Positions 9,766 through 18,672 of a DNA stretch of 64,000 nucleotides are shown here, in pieces. Within the stretch, counting starts at the first letter, position 1, and every line of letters starts with the position of its first letter. The notes beneath the pieces are model-generated. The model was given only the letters and a program-made list of their open reading frames with translations, made no database searches and was not told the origin of the DNA. The DNA is from Herminiimonas arsenitoxidans (GTDB taxonomy: Bacteria; Pseudomonadota; Gammaproteobacteria; Burkholderiales; Burkholderiaceae_D): contig NZ_LT671418.1 of NCBI RefSeq assembly GCF_900130075.1, forward strand, positions 1,550,001 to 1,614,000. The letters run 5' to 3'. The translations under genes and the position numbers were made by a program.

Positions 9766-12700
9766 ATGAATAATGACAAGCAAAAACAGACTGCGGCCAT
9801 CGATGCTGCAAACAGTCAGGCGATATGCACGGAGTGCTTGCCGCCATCGATCACCATGCGTATCGGCAATCGCCGCCTGACCTTGACTTGGCGGCCGCGC
9901 AAGCAGATGCCGCAATTGCTGACTGGTTTGCTGCGCCGTTCCTGGCGCACCATGTTCCGTTCTTCCTTGCGCTTGTCCATGATTACCGCCGCTGTATGCG
10001 CCGCATGGAATATCCCGGCGATGGCAGCAGCGCCGGCACCGAATACCTTGCCAACCGGCGGCACGGTTACCTACGGTAACGCCACGTTCACGCAAAACGG
10101 CAATACGCTCAACATCAACCAGACCACCAATCAGGCTATCGCCACTTTCACGACCTTCAGCATCGGTGCCAATGCGACGGTCGACATCAACCAGCCGAGT
10201 GCTGCCGCGGCTTTCCTGGCGCGCGTGACTGGCTCCGATCCATCGCTGATTTACGGCATGCTCAAATCCAATGGCACGGTCGCGCTGATCAACCAGAACG
10301 GCATACTGGTCGGGCCGACCGGCGTGGTCGATGTGGCACGCTTCATCGCCAGCACGCTGAATATCAGCGACAACGATTTTCTGGCTGGACGGCTGACCTT
10401 CAACAACGGTGGCAATGCCGGCAATGTCAGCAATCAAGGCACGATTAAAACCGCCAACGGCGGCAGCGTGTATCTGGTCGGCGTCAACGTTGACAACAGC
10501 GGCATCATCCACAGTCCCAACGGCGAAGTCCTGCTGGCAGCAGGTCAGACCGTACAACTGATAGACACCGGCACGCCCGGCGTCTCGGTTGCCGTCACCG
10601 GTAGCGCCAGCAAGGTCACCAACCTCGGCACCATCACGGCAGAAGCCGGTCGCATCGGCATCGCCGCGGGCTTGATCAACAACAGCGGCAACATCAATGC
10701 CAGCAGCGTAGTCAGCGAAGGCGGCCGTATCTTCTTGCGCGCATCGCAGAATCTGACCACCACTGCCAGTTCCAGCATCAGCGCCGACGGCAGCAAGGGC
10801 GGCAACATCGTGCTGTATGCAGACGACACAGCCTATCTCGACGGCGCTATATCGGCGGTCGGTCCCGTGTTGGGCGGCGGCTTTGTGGATACATCCGGCC
10901 TGAAGTCGCTGGACGTCGTCAATGCGCCTACCATTGGCGCCGGCGGTACCTGGCTCATCGACCCGTATAACCTGGAGGTGGTGAGCGACGCCGTCGCCAG
11001 CGCCAATATCTCCACCGGCGGTACCGGCCCCTTTGCCGTCACCTCCATCGGCACCGGCGCCCAGATCAGGGCATCGTCCATCAGCACCTGGCTCAGCCAG
11101 GATCTCAACGTGACGCTGTCCACCTCGGGCGGTCAGTCGGATGGCGGCTACGGCAACATCAATATCAGCGCGCCGATCACCAAGAGCGCCGGCGCGTATT
11201 CCGTACTGACACTCAATGCCGACGGCAATATCTATGTCAACGCCAACGTCGCCAGCACCAGCGGCAGGCTCGATGTAAACATGATCAGCAACTACCGCGG
11301 CTTCTACAACGGGATCCAGTCGAACCAGATCAGCGGTGCCACCGTTTCGCTCAACGGCGGCGTACTCAACGTCAGCGACGGCTATTCCGGTTTCCGAGCC
11401 GGCAACCTGTCCCTGATCAATGGCGCCATGCTCAACCTGAGTTACAACCACTCGGATCCGAACTCGCTGCAAGCCGGCTCCCTGTATGCCGGCAATCTGA
11501 CCGTGGACGCCACCAGCAGCATCGTCGGTAGCGGCGGTCCTAATTCCAATCTGAGCGTGAGTGGCGCGTATGCCAACGACGGCACTCTGACGCTGTCCAA
11601 CACGGCCGGCATGAGTGTCGGTACGCTCACCAATACCGGCAATGTCACCCTGACCAACGTCAGCGCCTTCACGTCCGGCGCGGTCGGCAACAGCGGCAAC
11701 CTGACGGTGACCGACAGCGCAGTGACCGCCACCGACAAGATCACCAATACAGGCCAGTTTTCGATTACCAATAGCACCATCAATACAGTGAACGGCTTTA
11801 TCAATAGCCTGGGCGCCACGCTAGATCTGGGCTATCAGTCCAGCTTCAACAGCGGCATCCTGAAAAACGCCGGCACGATGAATGTCGGCGGCGTGCTGAT
11901 CACCAATGCCACGGTGACCAATGATGAGACCGGCCTCATCAATCTGGGGGCCGATGCGCAATCCTTCACGGTCACCGGCAACGGCGGCTGGACCAACAAC
12001 GGTTCTATCGTGTTGAACGGCGCCTCGCGCACGGTTAACCTGTATGTGGGCAATCTGACCAACAACGGCAGTCTGGTCATCGGCGGTGGTGGCAATAGTT
12101 TGTCGGTCGCTGACAATGGCGGCCTGCTCAATGCCGCAACGGGAACGATTACGGTCGGCAGCGATGCTTCATTGAACGGCTCTTCCCTTTCCAATAGCGG
12201 CCTCCTCACCATGCAAGGCAACGCCGGCGTCTATTTTTCGGAGGGAGTGCAGAATCAGATCGGCGGCACGATCAGCGGCACCGGGACGATCGGCATGGCC
12301 GACGTGAATGGCGTGCGCAGCACGCTGGTCAACAGCGGCACGATCGCGCCGGGCGGCAGCAGCGCCATTGGCAGTCTGACGATAGACGGCGGTTACATGC
12401 AAACCCCCACCGGCGTCTTGCAGATCGATGTCGCCAGCGCCAACAGCTATGACAGGCTCTATCTCAGCAACATCAGCGGCCCACAGGCAGTCAGCCTGGG
12501 CGGCACCTTGCAAAGCACCTTGCTGAACGGCTACGTACCAACCTCAGGCGCAACGTTCAGCGTCATCAATGGCGGCGTGACGAACGGCTATTTCCGCAAT
12601 GTATTGGGCGACGTGGTGCTCAATGGCGGTAATAAACAGATGCTCAAGGCCAGCACCGTCAACGGTGCCAACGTCAACCTGACCATGGCTTCCGGCGAGG

Positions 12701-14151
12701 ACATCGCTTATGTCGGCAATGCCAGCTCCAACTGGGGACAAGCGAACAGCTGGTCCACGGGATATATCCCGACTGCTGTTGATCGCGTGTTTCTCGACGG
12801 TGGCACGGTGCAGCATGCCTCCGGCAGTGATACGGTCGATCAGTTGAGCATCGCCAACGGCACCACTCTGGGTCTCAGCGGCGGCAGTGGCCTGACGGTT
12901 CTCACTTCCACCGCAATGGCAGGCACAGTCAATATCAACGGCGGTATGCTGACATTGGGCGGTGCGACGACCGGCACCGGCGCCATCAATATGGACAGCG
13001 GCTCTTTCAATTTCTCCGGTGCTACGCGTCTGGATAGACTGTACATCTCCAACGGTACGGTAGCCGGCGCTGCTGGTTCTGCACTCAATGTTGCGGAATC
13101 GTTTGTTCAAAACGGCGGCACACTGACGCTGGCTAATGCGGCATTGAACCAGGCCAGCGGCAACATGAACGTCGGTAATATCAACGCCAACAATCTCGTG
13201 CTGACTTCGGAGAACGGTGCCATCACACAGACTGGTGGGACTGCGCTACACGTCATGCAGCAACTGATTGCTTCCGCAGCGACGGGCATTACTTTATCCA
13301 GCGCCAACAACCAGATCGCCGCTTTCGCTGCGAACAATAAGGTCAACGGCAATATCGTGCTGAGGAACACGCTCAATACCGCTGACACGACGGCAGTGGT
13401 ATTGAACGGCATCTCCAACGCCGGCGGCAATGTGTTCATCAACAATACCGGCGGCACCGTTACCAGCGCCATCGGCAGCAAGGCCGATTTTCTGGCAGGC
13501 ATTCCGACCAACGCCGATGGCTCACCAAGCAGCGCTGCGGCCCAACTCACCGCGCTCGGTATTAATACCGACGGTAGCGTCAAGTCCGCTACGGGATCGG
13601 TAGATATCGTTGCGAATAGTCCGCTGACCATAGGCAGCGGCGGTGTCAATGCCGCGAGCGGCATCGTCCTGACCGCCGGAGACAACAATGCGGCGGAGGA
13701 CAATCTGACGATCAATGGTTTACTCAATTCAAGCAGCGGCGACATTGCGCTGTCGGCCGGCAATAACGTCGATATCAATGCCAACGTTGCGACTACAGGT
13801 AGTACGTCCTTTACTACAGTTCGCGGTATGGTCAACTATGCACGCGGGGTCAGCATCACTGACGTCAACGGTACACGCATCCCTGTGCCCATAGCCGTTG
13901 TACCACCTGCTGCACCACCTGTTACAGCAACCGAAGTCGCACCGGTGATTACCCCTTCGGTTGGGCAAATTGTGGCAAGCGTCATTGCGCCGCGCGTGAC
14001 GACGGTCAATACCAATCCACCGACCTTCAGTTCTGGCACAAGTTCTTCCACCACAGACGATGCTCCTACCGTTGGCGGCAGTCCGGGCACTTTTGGCAGT
14101 GATGACAAGAGTGCTCCCAAGGACAATCCGCGATTGCTGATGTGTACGTGA
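9766..14151 (+). CDS. TpsA filamentous-haemagglutinin-like adhesin, HMW1A type
   Basis: 1461 residues, secreted by TpsB. An extended signal sequence of about 88 residues (basic region, then MITAAVCAAW and AMA-AAP) carries a CTEC pair at 21-24. The TPS recognition domain follows (about 90-330), with the NQNGI motif at 176-180 matching the family NPNGI, and NISDNDF at 199-205. The rest is a Gly/Asn/Ser/Thr-rich beta-helix with irregular repeats, then a Pro/Thr-rich tail. By hand count the mature part has about 37 N-X-S/T sequons, fitting glycosylation by the divergent HMW1C-like enzyme. I see only one cysteine in the mature chain, at residue 1460 of 1461; HMW1A instead has a C-terminal cysteine pair that anchors it. 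The start is 1 base after the tpsB stop. Confidence 0.9.
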   Translation: MNNDKQKQTAAIDAANSQAICTECLPPSITMRIGNRRLTLTWRPRKQMPQLLTGLLRRSWRTMFRSSLRLSMITAAVCAAWNIPAMAAAPAPNTLPTGGTVTYGNATFTQNGNTLNINQTTNQAIATFTTFSIGANATVDINQPSAAAAFLARVTGSDPSLIYGMLKSNGTVALINQNGILVGPTGVVDVARFIASTLNISDNDFLAGRLTFNNGGNAGNVSNQGTIKTANGGSVYLVGVNVDNSGIIHSPNGEVLLAAGQTVQLIDTGTPGVSVAVTGSASKVTNLGTITAEAGRIGIAAGLINNSGNINASSVVSEGGRIFLRASQNLTTTASSSISADGSKGGNIVLYADDTAYLDGAISAVGPVLGGGFVDTSGLKSLDVVNAPTIGAGGTWLIDPYNLEVVSDAVASANISTGGTGPFAVTSIGTGAQIRASSISTWLSQDLNVTLSTSGGQSDGGYGNINISAPITKSAGAYSVLTLNADGNIYVNANVASTSGRLDVNMISNYRGFYNGIQSNQISGATVSLNGGVLNVSDGYSGFRAGNLSLINGAMLNLSYNHSDPNSLQAGSLYAGNLTVDATSSIVGSGGPNSNLSVSGAYANDGTLTLSNTAGMSVGTLTNTGNVTLTNVSAFTSGAVGNSGNLTVTDSAVTATDKITNTGQFSITNSTINTVNGFINSLGATLDLGYQSSFNSGILKNAGTMNVGGVLITNATVTNDETGLINLGADAQSFTVTGNGGWTNNGSIVLNGASRTVNLYVGNLTNNGSLVIGGGGNSLSVADNGGLLNAATGTITVGSDASLNGSSLSNSGLLTMQGNAGVYFSEGVQNQIGGTISGTGTIGMADVNGVRSTLVNSGTIAPGGSSAIGSLTIDGGYMQTPTGVLQIDVASANSYDRLYLSNISGPQAVSLGGTLQSTLLNGYVPTSGATFSVINGGVTNGYFRNVLGDVVLNGGNKQMLKASTVNGANVNLTMASGEDIAYVGNASSNWGQANSWSTGYIPTAVDRVFLDGGTVQHASGSDTVDQLSIANGTTLGLSGGSGLTVLTSTAMAGTVNINGGMLTLGGATTGTGAINMDSGSFNFSGATRLDRLYISNGTVAGAAGSALNVAESFVQNGGTLTLANAALNQASGNMNVGNINANNLVLTSENGAITQTGGTALHVMQQLIASAATGITLSSANNQIAAFAANNKVNGNIVLRNTLNTADTTAVVLNGISNAGGNVFINNTGGTVTSAIGSKADFLAGIPTNADGSPSSAAAQLTALGINTDGSVKSATGSVDIVANSPLTIGSGGVNAASGIVLTAGDNNAAEDNLTINGLLNSSSGDIALSAGNNVDINANVATTGSTSFTTVRGMVNYARGVSITDVNGTRIPVPIAVVPPAAPPVTATEVAPVITPSVGQIVASVIAPRVTTVNTNPPTFSSGTSSSTTDDAPTVGGSPGTFGSDDKSAPKDNPRLLMCT

Positions 14152-14171
14152 TGTTGCGGAGGACAAGAAAA

Positions 14172-14933
14172 ATGAAACAGGAATATCGCCACATGAATAT
14201 CACGATGAGCAAAATCCGACGCTTGCCGACGCTGCTGTTATTGCCGCTACTGCTGATCTGGGGAAATCCGGCGCATGCACAAGCGGTTGGCAAGATAACT
14301 AATTTGTCCGGTGTGCTGACGGCACGTCATCCCGATGGCAGCGTGCGTATCATGGCTTCGAAATCAGATGTGATGCAGGGTGACACGCTCATTACACAAG
14401 CCAATACTTATGCGCGCATCAAGTTCGTGGACAACGCAGAAATCGTCCTGCGGCCCGCGTCTGAACTGATCATAAAAAGCTATCAGTACGATGCCGAAAA
14501 ACCCGCGAATGACAAGATCGCCATCGGTCTGACTAAAGGCAGCCTGCGCGCGGTTAGCGGCTTGGTCGGCAAACGCAATCCCGATGCAGTGAGCTTCGAT
14601 ACGCCCGCTGCAACCATAGGCATACGCGGCACCCACTTCGGTGCCTTGTTCTGCCAGAACGATTGTGGCGGCGTGCCGACACCGAGCGGTACGACACCGG
14701 CCAACGGTTTGCACGTTGATGTCGCACAAGGCGCGATCGTGCTCACCAACCCGGCCGGCTCGCAGGTATTCCAGTCCGGTCAATTCGGCTTTATCGCCAA
14801 CATGAACACGCCACCTGTCGTGATACCGCCGACGCAAGGCATTCCGCTTACGATGCCGCTATCGATTAGCAAAAACGCCCCTAGTATGGGACCGAGCAGC
14901 AATGCTCAGGGCACTGCTTGCATCGTGCGATAG
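14172..14933 (+). CDS. Secreted FecR-domain protein, third gene of the TPS operon
   Basis: 253 residues. It starts with a signal peptide (hydrophobic LLLLPLLLIW, cleavage near AHA-QA at about 36-38) followed by one FecR-type domain (about 40-200; GVLTARHPDGSVRIM, GDTLITQANTYARIKF, DTPAATIGIRGTHF). It is not an anti-sigma factor: the N-terminal sigma-binding region and transmembrane anchor are absent. Cysteines are at 161, 165 (CQNDC) and 250, four from the end. The ATG at 14172 was chosen because GGAGGA lies 8 bases upstream; ATGs at 14142 and 14193 are less likely. It begins 20 bases after tpsA, so is co-transcribed. FecR-like secreted proteins occur beside TPS adhesins in other proteobacteria; their role is unknown to me. 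Confidence 0.82.
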   Translation: MKQEYRHMNITMSKIRRLPTLLLLPLLLIWGNPAHAQAVGKITNLSGVLTARHPDGSVRIMASKSDVMQGDTLITQANTYARIKFVDNAEIVLRPASELIIKSYQYDAEKPANDKIAIGLTKGSLRAVSGLVGKRNPDAVSFDTPAATIGIRGTHFGALFCQNDCGGVPTPSGTTPANGLHVDVAQGAIVLTNPAGSQVFQSGQFGFIANMNTPPVVIPPTQGIPLTMPLSISKNAPSMGPSSNAQGTACIVR

Positions 14934-14949
14934 CGGCGTGTTGTAGAGA

Positions 14950-17394
14950 TCAGAATTTGTATCGCGCCGTCATCGTCACTGTACGCTCACGACCCGCGTA
15001 GCATTCGCCCTGATAGCAAATCGTGTTGTACTTCTTGTCGAAGAGATTGCTTGCGTTGAGTGACAAGCGCCACTGCCCAGTTTCGTAACGCAGCAATGCA
15101 TTGAACAAGGTCACGCCGGCCTCCGCAGAACGGTTGTCTTCAAAATTCTGACGAACACCGATGTAATTGGCACCAGCACCGATGCCCCATCCTTGCGCCA
15201 TTGCGTAATCGACCCAGATCGAAGCACTCTGTCTCGGGATGGCAACTGGTCGCTTGCCAAGCTCATCTGGATCCAGGCTCTGTACGACCTTGGCATCCAT
15301 CAGCGTATAAGAAGCCACTACGTTCAGGCCGCGTGCCACTTCCGATTTCGCTTCAAGCTCCAGCCCTCGTGAGCGCTGTTCGCCGATCTGGCGACTTTCA
15401 CCAGTACCCGGATTGGTAGTAACGACATTGGTTTTTTGCAGATTGAACAGTGCTGCCGTGAACAAGGTATTGCTGTTGGCCGGTTGGAACTTCACGCCGA
15501 CCTCGGTTTGTTTACCTCTGCTTGGCTTCAATGGATTGCCGCTTGCATCCAGTCCGGCTGTCGGCAAAAAGGATTCCGAATAACCGATATATGGCGCCCA
15601 GCCATTACCGACCAGATAAGACAGGCCAGTACGTCCGCTGAAGGCATCGTCGCTCTTTCTGGTCAAAGTTGAAAGCCGCCGATTGTCGGTCGTCGAACGC
15701 ACATGATCCTGGCGACCGCCCAGTGAAAGTACCCAACGGTCTGTGATCTTGATTTGATCTTGCGCGTAGAAGCCAATCTGATTCGTCACTTGAGTGAAAT
15801 CCGCATTCAAGGTAGTCGGATCCGTAATCGGCAAGCCATACACAGGATTCAACAAGTCCAGATCCGGCCCGGCACCACGATAGCGTAAGGCCGTGCCTTC
15901 CACTCGGTTCCAGTCCATACCGAAGAGCAAATTGTGCTCGACTGCACCACTACGGATTTTTCCGTGTAACTGGCTATCGAGAGAGACTTGCTGGAGCTGA
16001 TCCTTCCATGAGCGCTTTGTACGGGTATAAGTGTGTCCATCCGGCTGCAAGTCTTCGACCCACAGTGCACGGCGATCCATCGATATATCGGTATAGCGTG
16101 CATTCTGTTTGAACGACCATTCATCATTGAATGCATGCTCGAACTGATAGCCGATCGAATTCTGCTTCTGCGCGAAACGCGAGTAAGAGTAATCACCCAT
16201 CTTGACCTTCGTCACGCTAAGATCGGCTGCCAGCGCATAGTAAGCATCTTCGCCGGACTCATCCTTGAGGAATTCACCTAATACGGTCAACGAAGTAGCA
16301 GCGTTCGGCTGCCAACGGAAGGACGGTGCCAGATAGTTGCGCGTGCGGTTGATCTTGTGCCCGTCCGGGTAGCGATCCTGATCGTTGCTGTCGAGTGACA
16401 CACCGACCAAACGATAACTAAACTCTCCGCTATCACCTATCGCATCGCCCAAATCAAAGGCAACTTGCTTGCGATCGAAACTGCCGTATTGCACTTCCAC
16501 TTCGCGTATGCGTTCGCCAGTCGGTTGTTTGCTGGTGCGATTGATGATGCCGCCGGCATCGCCCTGACCGTACATCACGGACGACGGCCCACGCAGCACC
16601 TCGACTCGCTCCAAACCATACGGTTCAGTCATGCGGTAAATCACTTCGAACCGCGATTGCGCCAAGCCATCGCGGTAGTTGCCGCTATCACCGGGGAAAC
16701 CGCGCATGTAAATGTATTCCCAGCCGCGCGGGTCCGGCCCGTAGGTATTAACGGCAATCCCCGGCGTTTGCCCCACGATATCCATGATGTCCTGCACACC
16801 GCGTGCCTCCATCTCGGTACGTCCGATTACCGAAATCGATTGCGGAATTTCGAGGATGGAGGTGCTGGTCTTGGTCGCACCGCTGGTGCGTCGCGCCACA
16901 TAACCAACTACCGAACCATCATCCTGTGCAGCTTTCACCGTGACCGCAGGAAGAACGGCATCCTGACGCGGCGTAGCATCGACCGCCGGCAAACTGCGCA
17001 AGGTGTACTGCCCATTGCCGCGATGTACCGCTTCCAGACCACTACCGCTCAACAGCGCGGCAAAGCCGCTGGCAACTGAATAATTGCCCTGCAATCCAGC
17101 AGACTGCGCACCAGTGGTAACGGCAGGATCAAACGACAAGGCCACACCAGCCGCAGCGGCGAAGCGCCCCAGCACTGCAGCCAAAGGGCCGGGTGCAATC
17201 TGGTAGGACTTCACGCTTTGCTGACTGGCTGACGAGTCGGTATCTGCCGCCTGCGCAACATGCGGCGTGATTGCCGTCACGGCAAGAGCGAGCAAGGCTG
17301 CGTGCATAGCCAGTGTCATTGGTCGGATGGCAGGCAAGGCATCAGCCTGCTGCAAAGAATTGGAATGGCGACGAGAAAATCGATGATCAAACAT
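14950..17394 (-). CDS. TonB-dependent siderophore receptor with STN signalling domain (cassette 1)
   Basis: 814 residues from the ATG at 17394 (AGGG ribosome site; a longer start at 17436 lacks one). Domain order: signal peptide ending near VAQA-AD; STN domain (SYQIAPGPLAAVLGRFAAAAG, about 60-130) that reports occupancy to an anti-sigma factor; TonB box region (AVLPAVTVKAA); plug (IPQSISVIGRTEMEARGVQDIMDIV, then VEVLRGPSSVMYGQGDAGGIINRTSK); 22-strand barrel ending in TARYKF. This is the FpvA/FoxA/FecA-type transducing receptor for ferric siderophores, ligand unknown. Upstream on the same strand are its anti-sigma and sigma genes. It converges with the FecR-domain gene, 16 bases apart, with no clear terminator between. 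Confidence 0.93.
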   Translation of the reverse strand: MFDHRFSRRHSNSLQQADALPAIRPMTLAMHAALLALAVTAITPHVAQAADTDSSASQQSVKSYQIAPGPLAAVLGRFAAAAGVALSFDPAVTTGAQSAGLQGNYSVASGFAALLSGSGLEAVHRGNGQYTLRSLPAVDATPRQDAVLPAVTVKAAQDDGSVVGYVARRTSGATKTSTSILEIPQSISVIGRTEMEARGVQDIMDIVGQTPGIAVNTYGPDPRGWEYIYMRGFPGDSGNYRDGLAQSRFEVIYRMTEPYGLERVEVLRGPSSVMYGQGDAGGIINRTSKQPTGERIREVEVQYGSFDRKQVAFDLGDAIGDSGEFSYRLVGVSLDSNDQDRYPDGHKINRTRNYLAPSFRWQPNAATSLTVLGEFLKDESGEDAYYALAADLSVTKVKMGDYSYSRFAQKQNSIGYQFEHAFNDEWSFKQNARYTDISMDRRALWVEDLQPDGHTYTRTKRSWKDQLQQVSLDSQLHGKIRSGAVEHNLLFGMDWNRVEGTALRYRGAGPDLDLLNPVYGLPITDPTTLNADFTQVTNQIGFYAQDQIKITDRWVLSLGGRQDHVRSTTDNRRLSTLTRKSDDAFSGRTGLSYLVGNGWAPYIGYSESFLPTAGLDASGNPLKPSRGKQTEVGVKFQPANSNTLFTAALFNLQKTNVVTTNPGTGESRQIGEQRSRGLELEAKSEVARGLNVVASYTLMDAKVVQSLDPDELGKRPVAIPRQSASIWVDYAMAQGWGIGAGANYIGVRQNFEDNRSAEAGVTLFNALLRYETGQWRLSLNASNLFDKKYNTICYQGECYAGRERTVTMTARYKF

Positions 17395-17512
17395 GTGAAC
17401 CCTGCATGAAATGGTTGTATTGAATACCCCTGTCATGTAGGCCGAACGAAACGCAAAAAGATGAAAATAATTTTTGAAAAAATGTGAGGCACGCGAAAGC
17501 GGCGTAATGCTT

Positions 17513-17656
17513 AGAACCTGTTTACGATCTGTAGCGAGAGGTCATCAGCCGGTGGCGGCCGGAGCGGAGGAACCGGAATGTACTTGAGTACATGAGGATT
17601 CCGAGCACCGCCCGACGCCGGATCATGGCCTCGCAGTAGGATCGCAAACAGGTTCT
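17513..17656. repeat. 144-bp imperfect inverted repeat (MITE- or REP-like)
   Basis: The ends AGAACCTGTTTACGATC and GATCGCAAACAGGTTCT are inverted copies with one mismatch. Inner parts also pair imperfectly (GCGAGAGGTCAT with ATGGCCTCGC; CCGGAATGTACT with GAGTACATGAGGATTCCG), so the whole element can fold into one long hairpin. It lies between the anti-sigma gene and its receptor gene and touches the anti-sigma stop codon (17656-17658). Similar palindromic elements are, from memory, dispersed in Burkholderiales genomes; no second copy was seen in this window. Confidence 0.8.
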
Positions 17657-18672
17657 CAGATCGGGCCGAGCACAACCCAATAGCGCGTCGTGCTGGTCAT
17701 GCGTATCGGAAAGGATTTGACCAAAACCTGCAGCGCCTTGTCCGTATCCGCAAGCGGGAAAGCGCCGGATACGCGGATATCCGCTACCGCCGGATCGCAT
17801 GCTAGCCGACCACGGCGATAACGCGACAGTTCGGCAACAACATCACCGAGTCGCCAGTCATTGACGACCAAACTGCCCTGCTCCCATTCCACCAGCGCAT
17901 CATCGGTAGCGAAGGTCGCGCTGATCTCATTGCGCGTCAACACCGCCGATTGACCGGCCTGCAATATCCGCACAAGACCATTGTTCAGCGTGCGCAATTC
18001 GACCGCATCATCCAGTACAGCAACCACCGTGCGGTCGTCAAAAGTGCGCACCGTAAAACGCGTGCCCAGCGCAAGTATCGATCCCTGCGCTGTTTGCACG
18101 ACGAAGGGCCGTGCATCTTCGGCCGCATGTCTATGCTTTGCTGTTTCTATCAGGATCTCGCCCGACCAGAGTCGCACCGTTCGACGCGTTTCGGAATAAC
18201 GGACATCTGCCGAGCTATCTGTATTCAACACCATGCGCGAACCATCGCTCAACAACACGCTGCGCTGTTCACCCACACCCGTGCGGTAATCCGCCATCCA
18301 CGGTTGCAGCAAGGTGCGGTCCGTACTGGCGCGATAGGACACGTAAGCAAGTCCACCAGTCGACGCCAGCAGAAACACGCCACGCAGTACAGCACGCCGC
18401 CCGCGTCGTACCGACTGCAAAGTCGGCAGTGCGATATTGGCCGGCACCGCTTGCATGGACTGGCGTATCGACTGCATACGCTCCCACGCCCGACGATGAT
18501 CGGGATGTTGCTGCAGCCAGTCTTGCAGTGCCTGCTGATCTGCCTCATTGCTCTCGCCCGAACACAAGCGCGCATACCAGGCGACAACTTCCTTGCGCAG
18601 TGCAAGTTCGTCACGCGGCACTAGAGTGTTGGAAGAGTTATCAGCAATGCCGGTAGATAAAGATGACGTCAT
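17656..18672 (-). CDS. FecR-type anti-sigma factor (cassette 1)
   Basis: 338 residues. Cytoplasmic N-terminal anti-sigma domain (WYARLCSGESNEADQQALQDWLQQHPDHRRAWERM), one transmembrane segment (AVLRGVFLLASTGGLAYVSY), then the periplasmic FecR domain (GVGEQRSVLLSDGSRMVLNTDSSADV) and a C-terminal part that contacts the receptor's STN domain. It holds the sigma factor until the receptor binds its siderophore. The start at 18672 is chosen because its ATG overlaps the sigma gene stop as ATGA and homologous domains begin shortly after; an upstream in-frame ATG at 18708 lies inside the sigma gene. The last codon abuts the 144-bp inverted repeat. Confidence 0.92.
   Translation of the reverse strand: MTSSLSTGIADNSSNTLVPRDELALRKEVVAWYARLCSGESNEADQQALQDWLQQHPDHRRAWERMQSIRQSMQAVPANIALPTLQSVRRGRRAVLRGVFLLASTGGLAYVSYRASTDRTLLQPWMADYRTGVGEQRSVLLSDGSRMVLNTDSSADVRYSETRRTVRLWSGEILIETAKHRHAAEDARPFVVQTAQGSILALGTRFTVRTFDDRTVVAVLDDAVELRTLNNGLVRILQAGQSAVLTRNEISATFATDDALVEWEQGSLVVNDWRLGDVVAELSRYRRGRLACDPAVADIRVSGAFPLADTDKALQVLVKSFPIRMTSTTRYWVVLGPI

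Noticed and set aside
9709..11472. Long open frame (587 codons) on the minus strand inside tpsA, and similar long minus-strand frames at 12544-13110 and 13107-13835
   Set aside because: They lie opposite a well-supported secreted adhesin whose Gly/Asn/Ser-rich codons leave few stops on the other strand. No domain, ribosome site or operon context supports them.
10021..13800. Tandem DNA repeats in tpsA
   Set aside because: Repetition is at the protein pattern level (GN/NG/NxS-like turns). No regular DNA period or CRISPR-like spacing was found.
14172..14933. Reading this FecR-domain gene as an anti-sigma factor of the Fec cassette
   Set aside because: It has a signal peptide, no anti-sigma region, no membrane anchor, and is on the other strand in the adhesin operon.
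17522..17800. Open frame crossing the 144-bp inverted repeat
   Set aside because: It overlaps the end of the anti-sigma gene in another frame and is explained by the repeat.
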